A stretch of 64,000 nucleotides of DNA from Pantanalinema sp. GBBB05 (GCA_016743235.1 VRZD01000003.1:1-64000), one strand, 5' to 3'. Numbered from the stretch's first letter, positions 37,130 to 48,483 are shown. Notes: a model not told the origin generated them from the letters alone. A program made the numbers and translations.

Positions 37130-37396
37130 ATGCCCTGGTTTGTGAAGATTGAAGTGGGAATTGTGGATAAAGCCACATTCGATCAACATGTTCCTGCCCA
37201 TAAAGAATTCGTCCGCGAGTTAATTCGCCAAGGTCATCACGCCCGCTCTGGCTATTGGGGAGGTGGCGGGGGTGGCATGCTGTTATTTGCAGCCGCTTCG
37301 ATCGAGGAAGCGGCTGCGATCGTGGCACAAGATCCGTTAATTCAAAATGGCTGTGTCACCTACCAGCTCTATGAGTGGCGAATCGTAGTCGAGTGA
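37130..37396 (+). CDS. YciI-family protein
   Basis: 88 aa ferredoxin-like fold protein: MPWFVKIEVGIVDKATFDQHVPAH with the conserved His and Asp positions of YciI, a flexible GGGGGGM loop, and DPLIQNGCVTYQLYEW. YciI-like proteins are putative small enzymes or sensors with unknown substrate. 46 bp after the methyltransferase gene; convergent with hrcA with a 3-bp gap. Confidence 0.88.
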   Translation: MPWFVKIEVGIVDKATFDQHVPAHKEFVRELIRQGHHARSGYWGGGGGGMLLFAAASIEEAAAIVAQDPLIQNGCVTYQLYEWRIVVE

Positions 37397-37399
37397 GGT

Positions 37400-38479
37400 T
37401 TAACTCAAGGCTTCTGATAGGTAATCGGCGGCAGCTTCCACTAAGGCGATCGCATTTTCGTACACCATCCGGGTTGGACCTAAAACCCCTACGCTACCGA
37501 CGGGAACTGAACCTTTGCAGTACGTCGATGAAATTAAGGTACAAGTGCGGATGGGTTCTAGAGGATTTTCAGAGCCAATGCGAATGCTCACCCGTCTACC
37601 CGGAACTTCGGTCGGTGAAGGTTCAAAGATTAGAGGTAAGAGTTGATCCTGTTCCTCTTCCAACAAATGCACGATCGTCTGAACCTGGTGGACTTCAGAA
37701 AATTCGGGTTGGCGTAATACTTCTGACAAGCCACTAATCATGATTTGAGTGGTGGCAGGAGCTTGAGAACGGCGAGACAGCTCAGTTAACACGGTTCGCA
37801 GCATCTCACCATAACGCTGGAACTCCCGATCGAGTTCAGTCCAATCTAGACTCGCTAGTTCAGCCAATGTCCGTTCCCGCAGCTGACTATTCAAGAAATT
37901 CGAGAGGATTTGGAGTTCCCGTTCTAGCAACTCGGTATCAGTTGCAGTAGCATCTGCAAGCGTGGGCAGATCAAGTAAAACCGACTGGGTTTCGTAAGAA
38001 TCAGTGACAAAAATCAGCATCACCCGCTTGGAATCAACTAACACCAATTGCACATGGCGCAAGCGAGTTGTAGCAGTTTGTGGCAACGTAATCAGGGCAA
38101 TGTAACCACTCACGGTGGACAGAATTTGGGCAGCGCCCCGTAGCATGGCTTCTAAACTCCAGTCTTCTCGGGTCAAGCGATCGCTGAGCAACTGCTCCAC
38201 TTGGGAGGTAAATTCTGTTGCCGGAGTAATCAGTTTATCCACATAAATGCGGTAACCTGAATCCGAAGGCACTCGCCCTGCTGAGGTATGCGGTTGGTAG
38301 AGTAAGCCCACCTTTTCCAACACACCCATCGCATTCCGAATCGTGGCAGAACTGACACTAAGATTAAATCCTTTGACTAACGCTTCAGAGCCCACGGGTT
38401 CAGCGGTAGCAATATAATGCCGAACTGTTGCCCACAGGACTTGTTGTTGCCGATTTGTTAAATTGATCTGGATAGACAT
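37400..38479 (-). CDS. hrcA: Heat-inducible transcription repressor HrcA
   Basis: 359 aa. A winged-helix N-terminus ([66 protein letters not shown]) is followed by a GAF-like inserted domain and a C-terminal IGSENPLE and [14 protein letters not shown] segment. HrcA binds CIRCE inverted repeats upstream of groESL/dnaK. No CIRCE element was found in this window, so its targets lie elsewhere. Monocistronic here. Confidence 0.97.
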   Translation of the reverse strand: MSIQINLTNRQQQVLWATVRHYIATAEPVGSEALVKGFNLSVSSATIRNAMGVLEKVGLLYQPHTSAGRVPSDSGYRIYVDKLITPATEFTSQVEQLLSDRLTREDWSLEAMLRGAAQILSTVSGYIALITLPQTATTRLRHVQLVLVDSKRVMLIFVTDSYETQSVLLDLPTLADATATDTELLERELQILSNFLNSQLRERTLAELASLDWTELDREFQRYGEMLRTVLTELSRRSQAPATTQIMISGLSEVLRQPEFSEVHQVQTIVHLLEEEQDQLLPLIFEPSPTEVPGRRVSIRIGSENPLEPIRTCTLISSTYCKGSVPVGSVGVLGPTRMVYENAIALVEAAADYLSEALS

Positions 38480-38661
38480 TGCGGGTAAGGACAGGATGCT
38501 AAAAGGGTTTTGAAGTCAGGCAAATGCAACGTTGATGCTTTATTGTCCCCTGAGTTGGGATGATTCACCGTAACAACAGGCACGTCTGTTGCCCACAACA
38601 CATTGAATGCTCAGAAGTTAATCCTATCGTAGCGATCGTAATATTAGGGTGATCGCTGGTC

Positions 38662-39009
38662 TTAATACTGAGGAATTGTCGGATCAACGACTAGAGAATA
38701 GGCATCAATTCCACCCGCAATGTTTTTCACATTAGTAAAGCCCTGGCTCTGTAACCACTGGCACATTTGCGCCGATCGCATCCCGTGGTGACAGAGCACT
38801 AGAGTTTCTTTGTCAGAATCAAGCCGGGAATGAATGTCACCCGACCACTCCGCAAACTGACTCAAGGGTAAATTCTGAAACCCATCTAGCGCTGCCATGC
38901 GTAACTCATGCGGTTCCCGGACATCCACCAGTTGTAAGCTTTCAGCAGCCTCAGCTTGCAAACGGGCAAACTCTTCCACACTAATTTGAACAATCGATTG
39001 AGTAGACAT
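38662..39009 (-). CDS. Single-domain rhodanese
   Basis: 115 aa with the rhodanese fold: LVDVREPHEL, LPLSQFAEW, and the active-site loop LCHHGMRSA with catalytic Cys. This is the length and style of cyanobacterial GlpE/PspE-like sulfurtransferases. Acts on thiosulfate or persulfide carriers; physiological donor unknown. 92 bp upstream of the GspE-type ATPase gene stop on the same strand. Confidence 0.92.
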   Translation of the reverse strand: MSTQSIVQISVEEFARLQAEAAESLQLVDVREPHELRMAALDGFQNLPLSQFAEWSGDIHSRLDSDKETLVLCHHGMRSAQMCQWLQSQGFTNVKNIAGGIDAYSLVVDPTIPQY

Positions 39010-39100
39010 AGCCAGTAAATCAATGGGTCAGCGACAAGCCGCGATCGAGGAAGTCACGCAGCTCAATTGAAACTAATTTAGCGATCAAACGAGTTCTTGT

Positions 39101-40774
39101 CTAACTACTGACGGCACGGATCCGATTATGCCGATTGTCTTCCAGGTAACGACGGTACATCGCACTATGAGGCAGCACCCGCAGCACTTCTTTGACAGTC
39201 GTAATGCCTTGGGTGACTTTGGCGATCGCGGCAACCCGGAAGGAATCAAAATTAATTTCACCCAGGTAGCGATACAGTTGAGTCATCGACCCCTCGTAAA
39301 TAATCTGCCGAATCGTGTCATCGACATTTAGCATCTCAATGATCGCCTCACGTCCCATAAAGCCTGAGTGGAAACAACGAGCACATCCCCGTCCCTGTCG
39401 CCACTGTTCTGGTTGGGCTTCCTCCCAGGTCAGCCCTAGCACCTTCAGGTCTGCCTCTGTCGGCGTGTAGGGTTCCGAGCAATGAGGACAGATCTTCCGC
39501 ACGAGCCGCTGTGCCACAATTCCTAGCAAGGCATCACTAATCAACCCAGGATCAGGACCAATATCTTTTAAGCGGGGGATAGCACTCACAGCATCATTAG
39601 TATGTAAGGTCGTCAAGACCAAGTGACCTGTGAGCGCCGATCGAATGGCAGTCTCTGCGGTTTCATGATCTCGGATCTCGCCCACCATGATAATGTCCGG
39701 GTCTTGCCGCAAAATCGCTCGTAGTCCCGCCGCAAAGGTCATACCCGCAGGCTCATGGACCTGGGTTTGGGTAATCCGAGGCAGAATATATTCCACGGGA
39801 TCTTCTACCGTCACCACATTGACATATTCCGTAGCGACCGCTTGCAGGCTGGTATACAGCGTACTGGTTTTGCCCGACCCCGTTGGTCCCGTAAAAATCA
39901 CCATACCCTGCGGTTGTTGCAGCCAACCTTTATAGATCTCTAGAGTATGGTCGGTAAAGCCCAGTTCTTCAATGCTGGCAAAGGGATTTTGGCGGGGCAG
40001 CAACCGGATAACCGCTTTTTCACCCCCAACACAAGGCAATGTACTCACTCGCATATCTAACCCCAACTCAGACTCTGGTCCACTGGTGTAGCTTTCACCA
40101 ATCCGGGCATCTTGGGGGCGACGACTTTCAGCAATATCCATATTGGACATCACTTTCAACGCGACGATCGCTCGCCGACTGATTTCTAACGGTAAGGTCG
40201 TAATGTCGCGCAGAATGCCATCAATTCGATAGCGAACACGTAACCCAGTGGGTACAGGTTCCAGGTGAATATCACTCGCCCGGTTGCGTAAGGCTCCCGA
40301 GATCAGGGTTTTGATCCGTCCAATCTGGTCGGCTGCCTTCGACAACAACTCCGTTGTGACTTCACTAATGTCCTCTTGCTCCAGTTCTCCAGTCAGCGGA
40401 TTCACAAAAGGTTGGGCACTAATCTGGTTGCAGTCCAAATTTTTAGCCCGATGCCAGGCACGATAGCTCTTATCCGAGATCGGCACAATTTTGATATCAG
40501 TGCAAGTTCGATCGCTTAGCCGGCGAATCATCTCTAGTGACAATGGCACCGGACTGCCTAAATAGAAACAATTCCGCCACAGGAGCAATGGAATCAGAGG
40601 AGGCAGTACCTTGCGATCGGGAAACTCGCGGAAAAAGCGGTAACTGACCTCGGCATCCAGCAAACTGAGAGAAACAATGCCATCTTCATTCACTAACAGC
40701 ATTAAAGCTTGCTCACAGCTGACTTCACGGCGCTTCAGCTGTTGCCAGATCGATAAGGAAGAGGGAGAGTTCAT
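39101..40774 (-). CDS. GspE/PilB-type secretion/pilus assembly ATPase
   Basis: 557 aa. An N-terminal MshEN-like part is followed by the ATPase: LRVRYRIDGILRDI, Walker A GPTGSGKTSTLY, Asp box VTVEDPVEYILP, Walker B DPDIIMVGEIRD and His box LTTLHTNDA. The zinc motif is CPHCSE...CARCFHSGF. It powers polymerisation in type IV pili or type II secretion. Shorter than typical cyanobacterial PilB (about 670 aa), so possibly a second paralogue. A GspF-type protein lies at 61844, but there is no operon with it. Confidence 0.94.
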   Translation of the reverse strand: MNSPSSLSIWQQLKRREVSCEQALMLLVNEDGIVSLSLLDAEVSYRFFREFPDRKVLPPLIPLLLWRNCFYLGSPVPLSLEMIRRLSDRTCTDIKIVPISDKSYRAWHRAKNLDCNQISAQPFVNPLTGELEQEDISEVTTELLSKAADQIGRIKTLISGALRNRASDIHLEPVPTGLRVRYRIDGILRDITTLPLEISRRAIVALKVMSNMDIAESRRPQDARIGESYTSGPESELGLDMRVSTLPCVGGEKAVIRLLPRQNPFASIEELGFTDHTLEIYKGWLQQPQGMVIFTGPTGSGKTSTLYTSLQAVATEYVNVVTVEDPVEYILPRITQTQVHEPAGMTFAAGLRAILRQDPDIIMVGEIRDHETAETAIRSALTGHLVLTTLHTNDAVSAIPRLKDIGPDPGLISDALLGIVAQRLVRKICPHCSEPYTPTEADLKVLGLTWEEAQPEQWRQGRGCARCFHSGFMGREAIIEMLNVDDTIRQIIYEGSMTQLYRYLGEINFDSFRVAAIAKVTQGITTVKEVLRVLPHSAMYRRYLEDNRHNRIRAVSS

Positions 40775-40796
40775 GGAAGTCCACGATGGTAGAGCA

Positions 40797-40860
40797 GAGG
40801 GACGGGGAGAAGGTGAGGAAGTGGGGAAGTGGGGAAGGTGAGGAAGCGAGGGAGAAGTAA
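40797..40860. repeat. Purine-rich GGGGAAGGTGAGG tract
   Basis: Imperfect direct repeats of GTGAGGAAGTGGGGAAG lie between the GspE-type gene and the next. Related to the tracts at 9841-9990 and 43288-43395. Confidence 0.6.
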
Positions 40861-40883
40861 CAGAGGTGAAAGTGAATCTGAGT

Positions 40884-41165
40884 CTACTTTTGAGGAGCGG
40901 TTACTTCGCTATTGCCGTTGCGTTGAGCTTGTTTTTCTTCCAGGAACTTTTTTAGGGCAACCTGGCGATTATGCATGAATTGGCTCCAAAAACCGGGTAG
41001 GAGGGTATCCATCGTCTTGGCGATCGACCACACTTCTAGCGCCATCATGTTATAGAACGAGCGATCGGCACGCTGTAGCATTTCGATCCACTGCTCAATA
41101 TCCATCGTAGACAAAGATTCTAGGATCTCTTGCTGTTCACAAGGGGGTTTAGGTTGCTCAGACAT
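40884..41165 (-). CDS. Conserved hypothetical protein
   Basis: 93 aa, acidic then basic, no membrane segment. The segment LSTMDIEQWIEMLQRADRSFYNMMALEVWSIAKTMDTLLPGFWSQFMHNRQVALKKFLEE looks like a compact helical domain and is likely conserved in cyanobacteria. No function can be assigned. It sits 110 bp upstream of the GspE-type gene on the same strand, separated by a purine-rich repeat. Confidence 0.75.
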   Translation of the reverse strand: MSEQPKPPCEQQEILESLSTMDIEQWIEMLQRADRSFYNMMALEVWSIAKTMDTLLPGFWSQFMHNRQVALKKFLEEKQAQRNGNSEVTAPQK

Positions 41166-41512
41166 AAAGATTCGATCGCTTAGTAGTAAGTAAGAGAGTA
41201 GTTAAGGTGATCAAGTTTACGCACCCTGACAATACGATAATCTGCTTATCATCTATTGGTGGAAAAACCGTCTTATAACTCGATCTGTTTCCAGCATTCC
41301 CCGCTCCCCCACTGTTCTCATCGCCGATCCGCAATCACTCATCATTCCTTCACCTTCCCTCAGCGCTTTGCTCCTCCTATCCCCTCATCTGCTCAATTCC
41401 CCAATTCTTCCGACAACTTAATGTCCTCAACGTCCATTGTCCTGAAATAATGATGCTGGACTGTGTTTGCTGATCATTTGCTCAACTGCCACCCGGTAGG
41501 ATCTGATTGCCC
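41166..41512. other. Divergent intergenic region with pyrimidine-rich tract
   Basis: A pyrimidine-rich stretch at about 41275-41405 (CCCCGCTCCCCCAC, CACCTTCCCTC, CCTCCTATCCCCTC) looks like another copy of the dispersed G/C-run repeat. Promoters could not be assigned. Confidence 0.45.
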
Positions 41513-43279
41513 ATGAAGCTTCGATCGTTTTTCTCCGTTCTTCTCAGCCTGGTTGTGGTACTGCTGCTAACAGGTGCAGGCGGCTTTTACTGGATCATTG
41601 CTCAAAGTCCCTTAAATCTATTAGAAGGAGGGCAGGCAGCAACCCCAGAAGCTGCCATCTTTGTCCCTAAGCAGGCGCCAGTGGTAGTTTCCCTCCTCGT
41701 CGAACCAGAACGGTTAGAATCATTTCGCCAAACGGTGGCACGACCAGCAGAACGGCAACGCACCCGAGCTGAGTTGGAAAAGTTCAAGCAAGGCTTATTT
41801 GCCAGTACAGGGTTGAACTATCAGCAAGATGTAGAACCCTGGATTGGGGAAGAGATTACCTTTGCAGTGACGGCCTTGGATCTCGATCGCGATCGCAGCA
41901 ATGGCACTCAGCCGGGTTATTTGTTAGCCATGGCAACTAAAGATCCTGAGCGTTCCCGAGAGTTTCTCCAACTATTCTGGCAAAAGCAAGCCTTAATCGG
42001 CACCGACCTCGTATTTGAATCCTATGAAGGTGTAAATCTGATTTATGGTGAACAGTTGCAGCTCCAGGCGATCGCAACAGCCCAGTCGTCAGATTCAGCG
42101 GCTGAAACTCCAGCCATACTGCCAATTCCATCGTTAGCAACGGCACTGGTCGCAGATAAGTTTGTCTTGTTCGCCAATCACCCCAAAGTATTGCGAGAAG
42201 CGATTAATAATGTGCAGGCTCCCGACCTGAATTTGAGTCATGCCAGCTTTTACACTCAGGCGTTGGGAAGCATGACCCATCCTCGCATCGGGCTAACCTT
42301 CGTTAATCTGCCGTCTTTAGCCAATTTACTCAGTGGGCAGTCGCCAGAGCGTCCAGCCACCGCCTCTGCCTTCGAAAGCTACAAGACATTGGCGATCGCG
42401 TTGGAGCTGAATCCCAAGGGACTACTAGCAGAAACCGCCTTGCAACCGATTAGCAACGAACCGATCGCGGCAACGCTGATGGGACCTGTAGCGGCTCTCC
42501 AGTACATTCCTTTGAATAGCCCGCTATCCGCATCAGGAGCGAACTTGGCACAACTCTGGACGGGGTTAGGCGATAGTTTGAGTCGGTATACTATCGTGTC
42601 GCAACTGATTCAGCAACCTCTAGCCACGCTGGCAAAACAGTGGCAAATTGACTTAGAGCAGGAGATTTTTAGTTGGGTTAAGGGTGAATACGCCCTGGGA
42701 TTAGTGCCCCAAGCGGTTAGCCCAGAGGAGAAATCAGCCGCTACTCGCAAAGCGCTGAAACCTACTAATGATTGGATTTTTGTGGCGCAACGATCGGATC
42801 CGGATGCGATCACACATTTAGATGAACTCGCCCAACAGCAAGGCTTAAGTGTTGGTTCCTTTCAGTTAGGCGAGCAAACCGTCTCAGCTTGGACAAAACT
42901 CACCACGACTTCGCGGAACAACCGGACTGACAAAACGCTGCAAGCGCAAGTCCAAGGCGTTCATGCGACAGTCGGTGATTATGAGATTTTCACCTCCTCG
43001 CTGACAGCAATGGATCAAGCCCTGCGATCGGTGGAGAGTTCTTTACCAACCAGCGATCGCTTCCAACAAGCCACTGAACCGCTCCAACAGCCCAATAACG
43101 GCTACTTCTATCTCGATTGGGATGCCAGTCGCCCGTTACTGGAACAACAATTTCCCTTACTTCGAATTGTTGAGTTAGCTGGAAAGCCTATATTCAGCCA
43201 TTTGCGATCGCTGACGTTGAGTAGCTATGGCAGTGCATCGGGAGTGCAGCGAGGTGGGGTGTTGATTCGGTTGGAGTAG
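41513..43279 (+). CDS. DUF3352 family secreted/membrane-anchored protein
   Basis: 588 aa from the ATG at 41513; a TTG at 41507 is the alternative. An N-terminal membrane anchor (SFFSVLLSLVVVLLLTGAGGFYWI) is followed by the DUF3352 domain starting at PEAAIFVPKQAPVVVSLLVEPERLESF. Typical family elements are DVEPWIGEEITFAV, LVFESYEGVNLIYG, VLFANHPKVLREAI and a C-terminal GYFYLDWDASRPLLEQQFP. Family function is unknown; location is periplasmic or thylakoid-lumenal by the anchor. Upstream of the kinase gene on the same strand, 180 bp apart. Confidence 0.9.
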   Translation: MKLRSFFSVLLSLVVVLLLTGAGGFYWIIAQSPLNLLEGGQAATPEAAIFVPKQAPVVVSLLVEPERLESFRQTVARPAERQRTRAELEKFKQGLFASTGLNYQQDVEPWIGEEITFAVTALDLDRDRSNGTQPGYLLAMATKDPERSREFLQLFWQKQALIGTDLVFESYEGVNLIYGEQLQLQAIATAQSSDSAAETPAILPIPSLATALVADKFVLFANHPKVLREAINNVQAPDLNLSHASFYTQALGSMTHPRIGLTFVNLPSLANLLSGQSPERPATASAFESYKTLAIALELNPKGLLAETALQPISNEPIAATLMGPVAALQYIPLNSPLSASGANLAQLWTGLGDSLSRYTIVSQLIQQPLATLAKQWQIDLEQEIFSWVKGEYALGLVPQAVSPEEKSAATRKALKPTNDWIFVAQRSDPDAITHLDELAQQQGLSVGSFQLGEQTVSAWTKLTTTSRNNRTDKTLQAQVQGVHATVGDYEIFTSSLTAMDQALRSVESSLPTSDRFQQATEPLQQPNNGYFYLDWDASRPLLEQQFPLLRIVELAGKPIFSHLRSLTLSSYGSASGVQRGGVLIRLE

Positions 43280-43287
43280 GTAGTAGG

Positions 43288-43395
43288 GATGGGAAGTAGG
43301 GGAGATAGGGAGGATAGGGAAGAGACAGCCTATCCCCATCTCCCTCATCTTCATCACCTGCCTTATCTCCATCACCTCCTCCATCTTCAATTTGC
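43288..43395. repeat. G-rich/C-rich imperfect palindrome
   Basis: GGGGAGATAGGGAGGATAGGG (43301-43321 region) is followed by a pyrimidine arm with CTATCCCCATCTCCCTC and repeated CATCACCT. The arms are partly complementary. It lies between the DUF3352 and kinase genes and resembles the element inside the ketosynthase-oxidase linker (9841-9990). Confidence 0.7.
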
Positions 43396-43459
43396 CACTG
43401 ACCGAATTTGAAGCCAGATTAGATGTAGTCTGATTCACAGCTTCAGGAACGATCGCGGT

Positions 43460-44827
43460 ATGTTTCAGCCTCACCAAATATTACAAGAGCGGTATCAACT
43501 GCAAACCCAACTGGGACGCACTGGAGCCGGACGGCAGACTTGGCAGGCGATCGATTTAGAGACCGAAGAAGCGGTGATCTTAAAGTTGCTGGCATTTAAT
43601 CCCCAGTTGGAATGGGGGGATGTCAAACTATTTGAGCGGGAAAGCTTGGTGCTAAAGCATCTGAATCATCCGCGGATTCCGCAATATCGGAACTATTTCG
43701 CGATCGATGAGTCCGTGGGGTCAGGCTTGCCCTGGTTTGTGTTGGTGCAGGAATACATTCCTGGTATCTCGCTAGAAGAACTTTTAGATCAAAAACGGCG
43801 GTTGCGGGAGCCGCAAGCGTATTGTCTAGCCGAAGATCTGTTAGAGATTTTGATTTACTTGCATGAATTGAGTCCACCTGTATTTCACCGAGATATTAAG
43901 CCAAGCAACATCATTCTGGGTCAGGATCAACAGTTTTATCTGGTCGATTTCGGGGCAGTCCAAGATCGGGCTAAAGCTGAAGGAGCGAGTTTTACCGTAG
44001 TGGGCACAAGTGGTTATGCGGCACCAGAACAACTCTGGGGACGGGCAGTTGCCGCCTCTGACCTGTATGGATTGGGGACAACCTTACTACACTTACTGAC
44101 CGGAACTCCGCCAGCTGAACTGCCCCAACAGAATTTACGCCTACAATTCCGCGATCGGGCACTGCTCAGCCCTGGATTTGCCGATTGGCTAGAACAGCTG
44201 GTTGATCCATCACTGGAACGTCGCTTCACCACTGCCCGTGAAGCCCGGAGAGCGCTTCAGGCGAACTTAGCCAGACCTACAACTCCAATTGCCTCCGTCA
44301 ACTATGGTCGTTTAGCCGTACTTTCGGTCGCTGGACTCATCGTTGGCGGCAGTTTATTACTGTTACCAAGGTTGCCATTCTTCGACCAATTCGTTCCAGG
44401 GAAGCCTAACCGAATCGACCAGGGACAGGAATACGTTGGCGCCATGAACCGCGCTCAACAAGCGCATTTCTTGGAGAACGATCGCTTTGCCGATACGCTT
44501 GAACGTTTAGGCTTAGGGATACCGACCCAAACCTCACATTACACCTATTCGATCAAGAACCTGAACCTGGGTAACGCCACATTCCAATATGGCGTGGCGC
44601 GACGACCAGGGTTGAAAAGCTACGTAGGAGCAGTGTTTATCATCCCTCCCACGTTCAAGCCGCCTGCATTTTCGCCGCCAGGAACAGGAAGGATTGAAAT
44701 GACCAGTGCGCAGACACGGGCGATCGTCTGTCAAACAACATCTCCATCCCAACTTCCGCCATTGCCACCAATGCTTAACGGCTATGAACCAGTTTGTGTA
44801 GGCAATACAGTCGAATTAAATTTTTAG
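43460..44827 (+). CDS. Membrane Ser/Thr protein kinase with extracytoplasmic type IV pilin G/H-like domain
   Basis: 455 aa. The kinase domain covers about 11-268: Gly-rich LGRTGAGRQ, Lys42, catalytic HRDIKPSN (143-150), DFG (163-165) and APE (188-190). One membrane helix (284-303, RLAVLSVAGLIVGGSLLLL) follows. The outer domain (about 322-450) has YVGAMNRAQQAHFLENDRFA, LGLGIPTQTSHYTYSI, LKSYVGAVFIIP and a Cys pair (AIVCQ, PVCVG). This matches type IV pilin-like G/H proteins. Pilin-type leader is absent, so the domain is probably a sensor. Start ATG at 43460. The next gene encodes the same outer domain on its own. Confidence 0.92.
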   Translation: MFQPHQILQERYQLQTQLGRTGAGRQTWQAIDLETEEAVILKLLAFNPQLEWGDVKLFERESLVLKHLNHPRIPQYRNYFAIDESVGSGLPWFVLVQEYIPGISLEELLDQKRRLREPQAYCLAEDLLEILIYLHELSPPVFHRDIKPSNIILGQDQQFYLVDFGAVQDRAKAEGASFTVVGTSGYAAPEQLWGRAVAASDLYGLGTTLLHLLTGTPPAELPQQNLRLQFRDRALLSPGFADWLEQLVDPSLERRFTTAREARRALQANLARPTTPIASVNYGRLAVLSVAGLIVGGSLLLLPRLPFFDQFVPGKPNRIDQGQEYVGAMNRAQQAHFLENDRFADTLERLGLGIPTQTSHYTYSIKNLNLGNATFQYGVARRPGLKSYVGAVFIIPPTFKPPAFSPPGTGRIEMTSAQTRAIVCQTTSPSQLPPLPPMLNGYEPVCVGNTVELNF

Positions 44828-44915
44828 GTTAAAGCCCTTCAAGCAAATTTATCTCAACCAGTTCCTGCCAAGACCACCCGCACCTCCCAGGCATCTAGCA
44901 TATCCAAGCAACTCC

Positions 44916-45488
44916 ATGAGTAGAAACCAGCGTCTTCCTGCCAAGCCCCCCCAAAACGTCAGTTGTCTGGCAGTGATTGGATTAGTGCTCGGAGGTGGCT
45001 TATTGATATCTCCTACTATCTTAGGAGCCTTTTTGAATCAGGAAGGGTATAACCCAGATGTGGCGAGAAGATCCAGGGTGGCAAGCCTAAACCGCGTTCA
45101 ACACGCCTACTTCCTGGAGAAAGAGCGCCTGGCTCCCAGAATCGACCTATTAGGATTAGGATTTGGAGAAATAGGTCCGCCAACTAAATTGGAAAATAAA
45201 TCGGGGTCCGTCTATTTCCTCCATCATACGGAGCAAGCCGTATTTCACTATGCAATGCCGATCGATAAAGGGCAGAGCGCTGTAGGAGCAGTGTTTATTA
45301 TCCCCTCCAAGGCCAAGAGCCTGAAATCTTCAGCCGCAAAGAGCAACAAGATCGGCATGAACGCTGACCTATCCCTTCAGTCGATCGTCTGTTTCACTAC
45401 GAAATCAAGTCCATCCCCCCCTCCACCTCCAGTTCTCAAAGGTGACAAACCAGTTTGTGCCGAAGGTACAACAAAAGGATCTTCTTAG
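44916..45488 (+). CDS. Membrane-anchored type IV pilin G/H-like protein, paralogue of the kinase sensor domain
   Basis: 190 aa. An N-terminal helix (CLAVIGLVLGGGLLISPTILGAF) anchors a domain with SLNRVQHAYFLEKERLAP, IDLLGLGFG, VGAVFIIPS, AIVCF-like SIVCFTTK and PVCAEG, aligning along its length with the C-terminal part of the upstream kinase. A pilin prepilin cleavage site is not evident. 88 bp downstream of the kinase gene, same strand, so duplication and a shared operon are likely. It could be a ligand-binding partner or decoy for the kinase. Confidence 0.85.
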   Translation: MSRNQRLPAKPPQNVSCLAVIGLVLGGGLLISPTILGAFLNQEGYNPDVARRSRVASLNRVQHAYFLEKERLAPRIDLLGLGFGEIGPPTKLENKSGSVYFLHHTEQAVFHYAMPIDKGQSAVGAVFIIPSKAKSLKSSAAKSNKIGMNADLSLQSIVCFTTKSSPSPPPPPVLKGDKPVCAEGTTKGSS

Positions 45489-45495
45489 TCACAAA

Positions 45496-45708
45496 TCACG
45501 TCAGCGGTTGCCCGGTTTGCTGTTCAATGTAATCCAACAAGGTCTGATAGGTAGCTGGATCGCTTTGTTGATTGATCACGATCGTCGTACTGCCATCCAT
45601 CACGGGAAACGAGATTCTGCGATTGTGAGATAAACAAAATGTCGTCACGCGATCGAGATCAATCACATAGGTATTGCGATCGTAGATAAATTTGATCCAG
45701 TGAGCCAC
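45496..45708 (-). CDS. Small conserved hypothetical protein
   Basis: 70 aa: MAHWIKFIYDRNTYVIDLDRVTTFCLSHNRRISFPV, then TTIVINQQSDPATYQTLLDYIEQQTG. The strand-rich beginning and one C-terminal helix suggest a small alpha/beta fold. No family recognised. Convergent with the pilin-like gene (7 bp apart) and upstream of pyrG on the same strand by 58 bp. Confidence 0.65.
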   Translation of the reverse strand: MAHWIKFIYDRNTYVIDLDRVTTFCLSHNRRISFPVMDGSTTIVINQQSDPATYQTLLDYIEQQTGQPLT

Positions 45709-45766
45709 AAGACCACCCCGCTTGTTGAAGCCTTAATCTAGAAAGTTCTCAACTTTTCTTCACTGA

Positions 45767-47587
<1,821 letters not shown>

Positions 47588-47739
47588 TTAGTTACGAATA
47601 ATCAGCACCGACGATCGCGACCCATGACTTGAGTGGTGAGGAGCTGAGCACCAGTCCTAGCACCTTGTTTACAGAGCACTGTTCACTTTGGTTACACGAT
47701 CGTCTCAACTCACTGAACTTCGGCACAATTGAAAGGCAC

Positions 47740-48441
47740 ATGATTCAAAGGCAGATTCCGTTCCCATTTATGAGTCAGCTATTCGGTCTGTTCAGTGTTT
47801 GCCTGTCTTGCCTCAGTTTAGGAACAAGTGTCACTCCCGTTGGGGGAAGTCCCTGGCTCAGTCAGCCAACTCCATCTACGATCGCTCAGGTTCCAGGATG
47901 GAAGGTCTTTGTGGGCAGAGGCGTGGAACTGGGGTTACCCAGCAACTATCGGGGTGGCAGTCCCAGTGCCGCAGATGCCAAAGGATTAATTGCCGCGATC
48001 AAAGGATTAGGGGCAGAGTTTGCCCAAATTGCCCGGATGGTGGAGCAAAATCCATCGACCTTCGTGCTATTTGCGGTTGACCCACAACTGAATGCCATGG
48101 GTGGGGTAACGAATGTATTAGTAGCCGCAGAACAGGTTGCCCCTACCCTGACCTTGGAAGCATATCTGACCACATTAGCGAAAATTCTCCCTGCTCAAAT
48201 TCGCATTGTCGATCGACAGCAAGTCAAGATCCAAGGGCAACCAGCCGGGCGCTTAGTAACGGAAGCCGCCGCCCAGGGAGTGCGGGTGAAGCAACTCATC
48301 TATGTGATCAAGCAAAATCGAACGGTATGGACAGTGGGCTATTCTACGGCGGCAGAGGACTATCTACAGCACCTGCCCTTGTTTGAGCGTAGTATTCAGA
48401 CGTTTAAGGGACAGGCAGAAGTAGTCATTAGTCAGCCTTAA
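47740..48441 (+). CDS. Secreted protein with PsbP/DcrB-like fold
   Basis: 233 aa from the ATG at 47740 (MIQRQIPFPFMSQLFGLF); a longer frame begins at 47629. A signal-like N-terminus is followed by WKVFVGRGVELGLPSNYRGGSP, LFAVDPQLNAMGGVTNVLVAAE, VDRQQVKIQGQPAGRLVTEA and a final YLQHLPLFERSIQTF. The arrangement resembles PsbP/DcrB-like proteins but has no diagnostic residues, so the family is tentative. Monocistronic; a small hairpin follows its stop. Confidence 0.7.
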   Translation: MIQRQIPFPFMSQLFGLFSVCLSCLSLGTSVTPVGGSPWLSQPTPSTIAQVPGWKVFVGRGVELGLPSNYRGGSPSAADAKGLIAAIKGLGAEFAQIARMVEQNPSTFVLFAVDPQLNAMGGVTNVLVAAEQVAPTLTLEAYLTTLAKILPAQIRIVDRQQVKIQGQPAGRLVTEAAAQGVRVKQLIYVIKQNRTVWTVGYSTAAEDYLQHLPLFERSIQTFKGQAEVVISQP

Positions 48442-48462
48442 GTCAGTTCCAGATGAGTTAAT

Positions 48463-48483
48463 CCCGATCAATTGTCGGGGTTT
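48463..48483 (+). terminator. Weak Rho-independent terminator-like hairpin
   Basis: CCCGA (48463-48467) pairs with TCGGG (48475-48479), followed by GTTTGG, 22 bp after the preceding stop codon. The stem is short and the T-run is only three bases, so the call rests on position. Confidence 0.3.

Noticed and set aside
41256..41450. Short frame in the pyrimidine-rich tract
   Set aside because: Pyrimidine bias alone keeps it open; it overlaps no conserved pattern.
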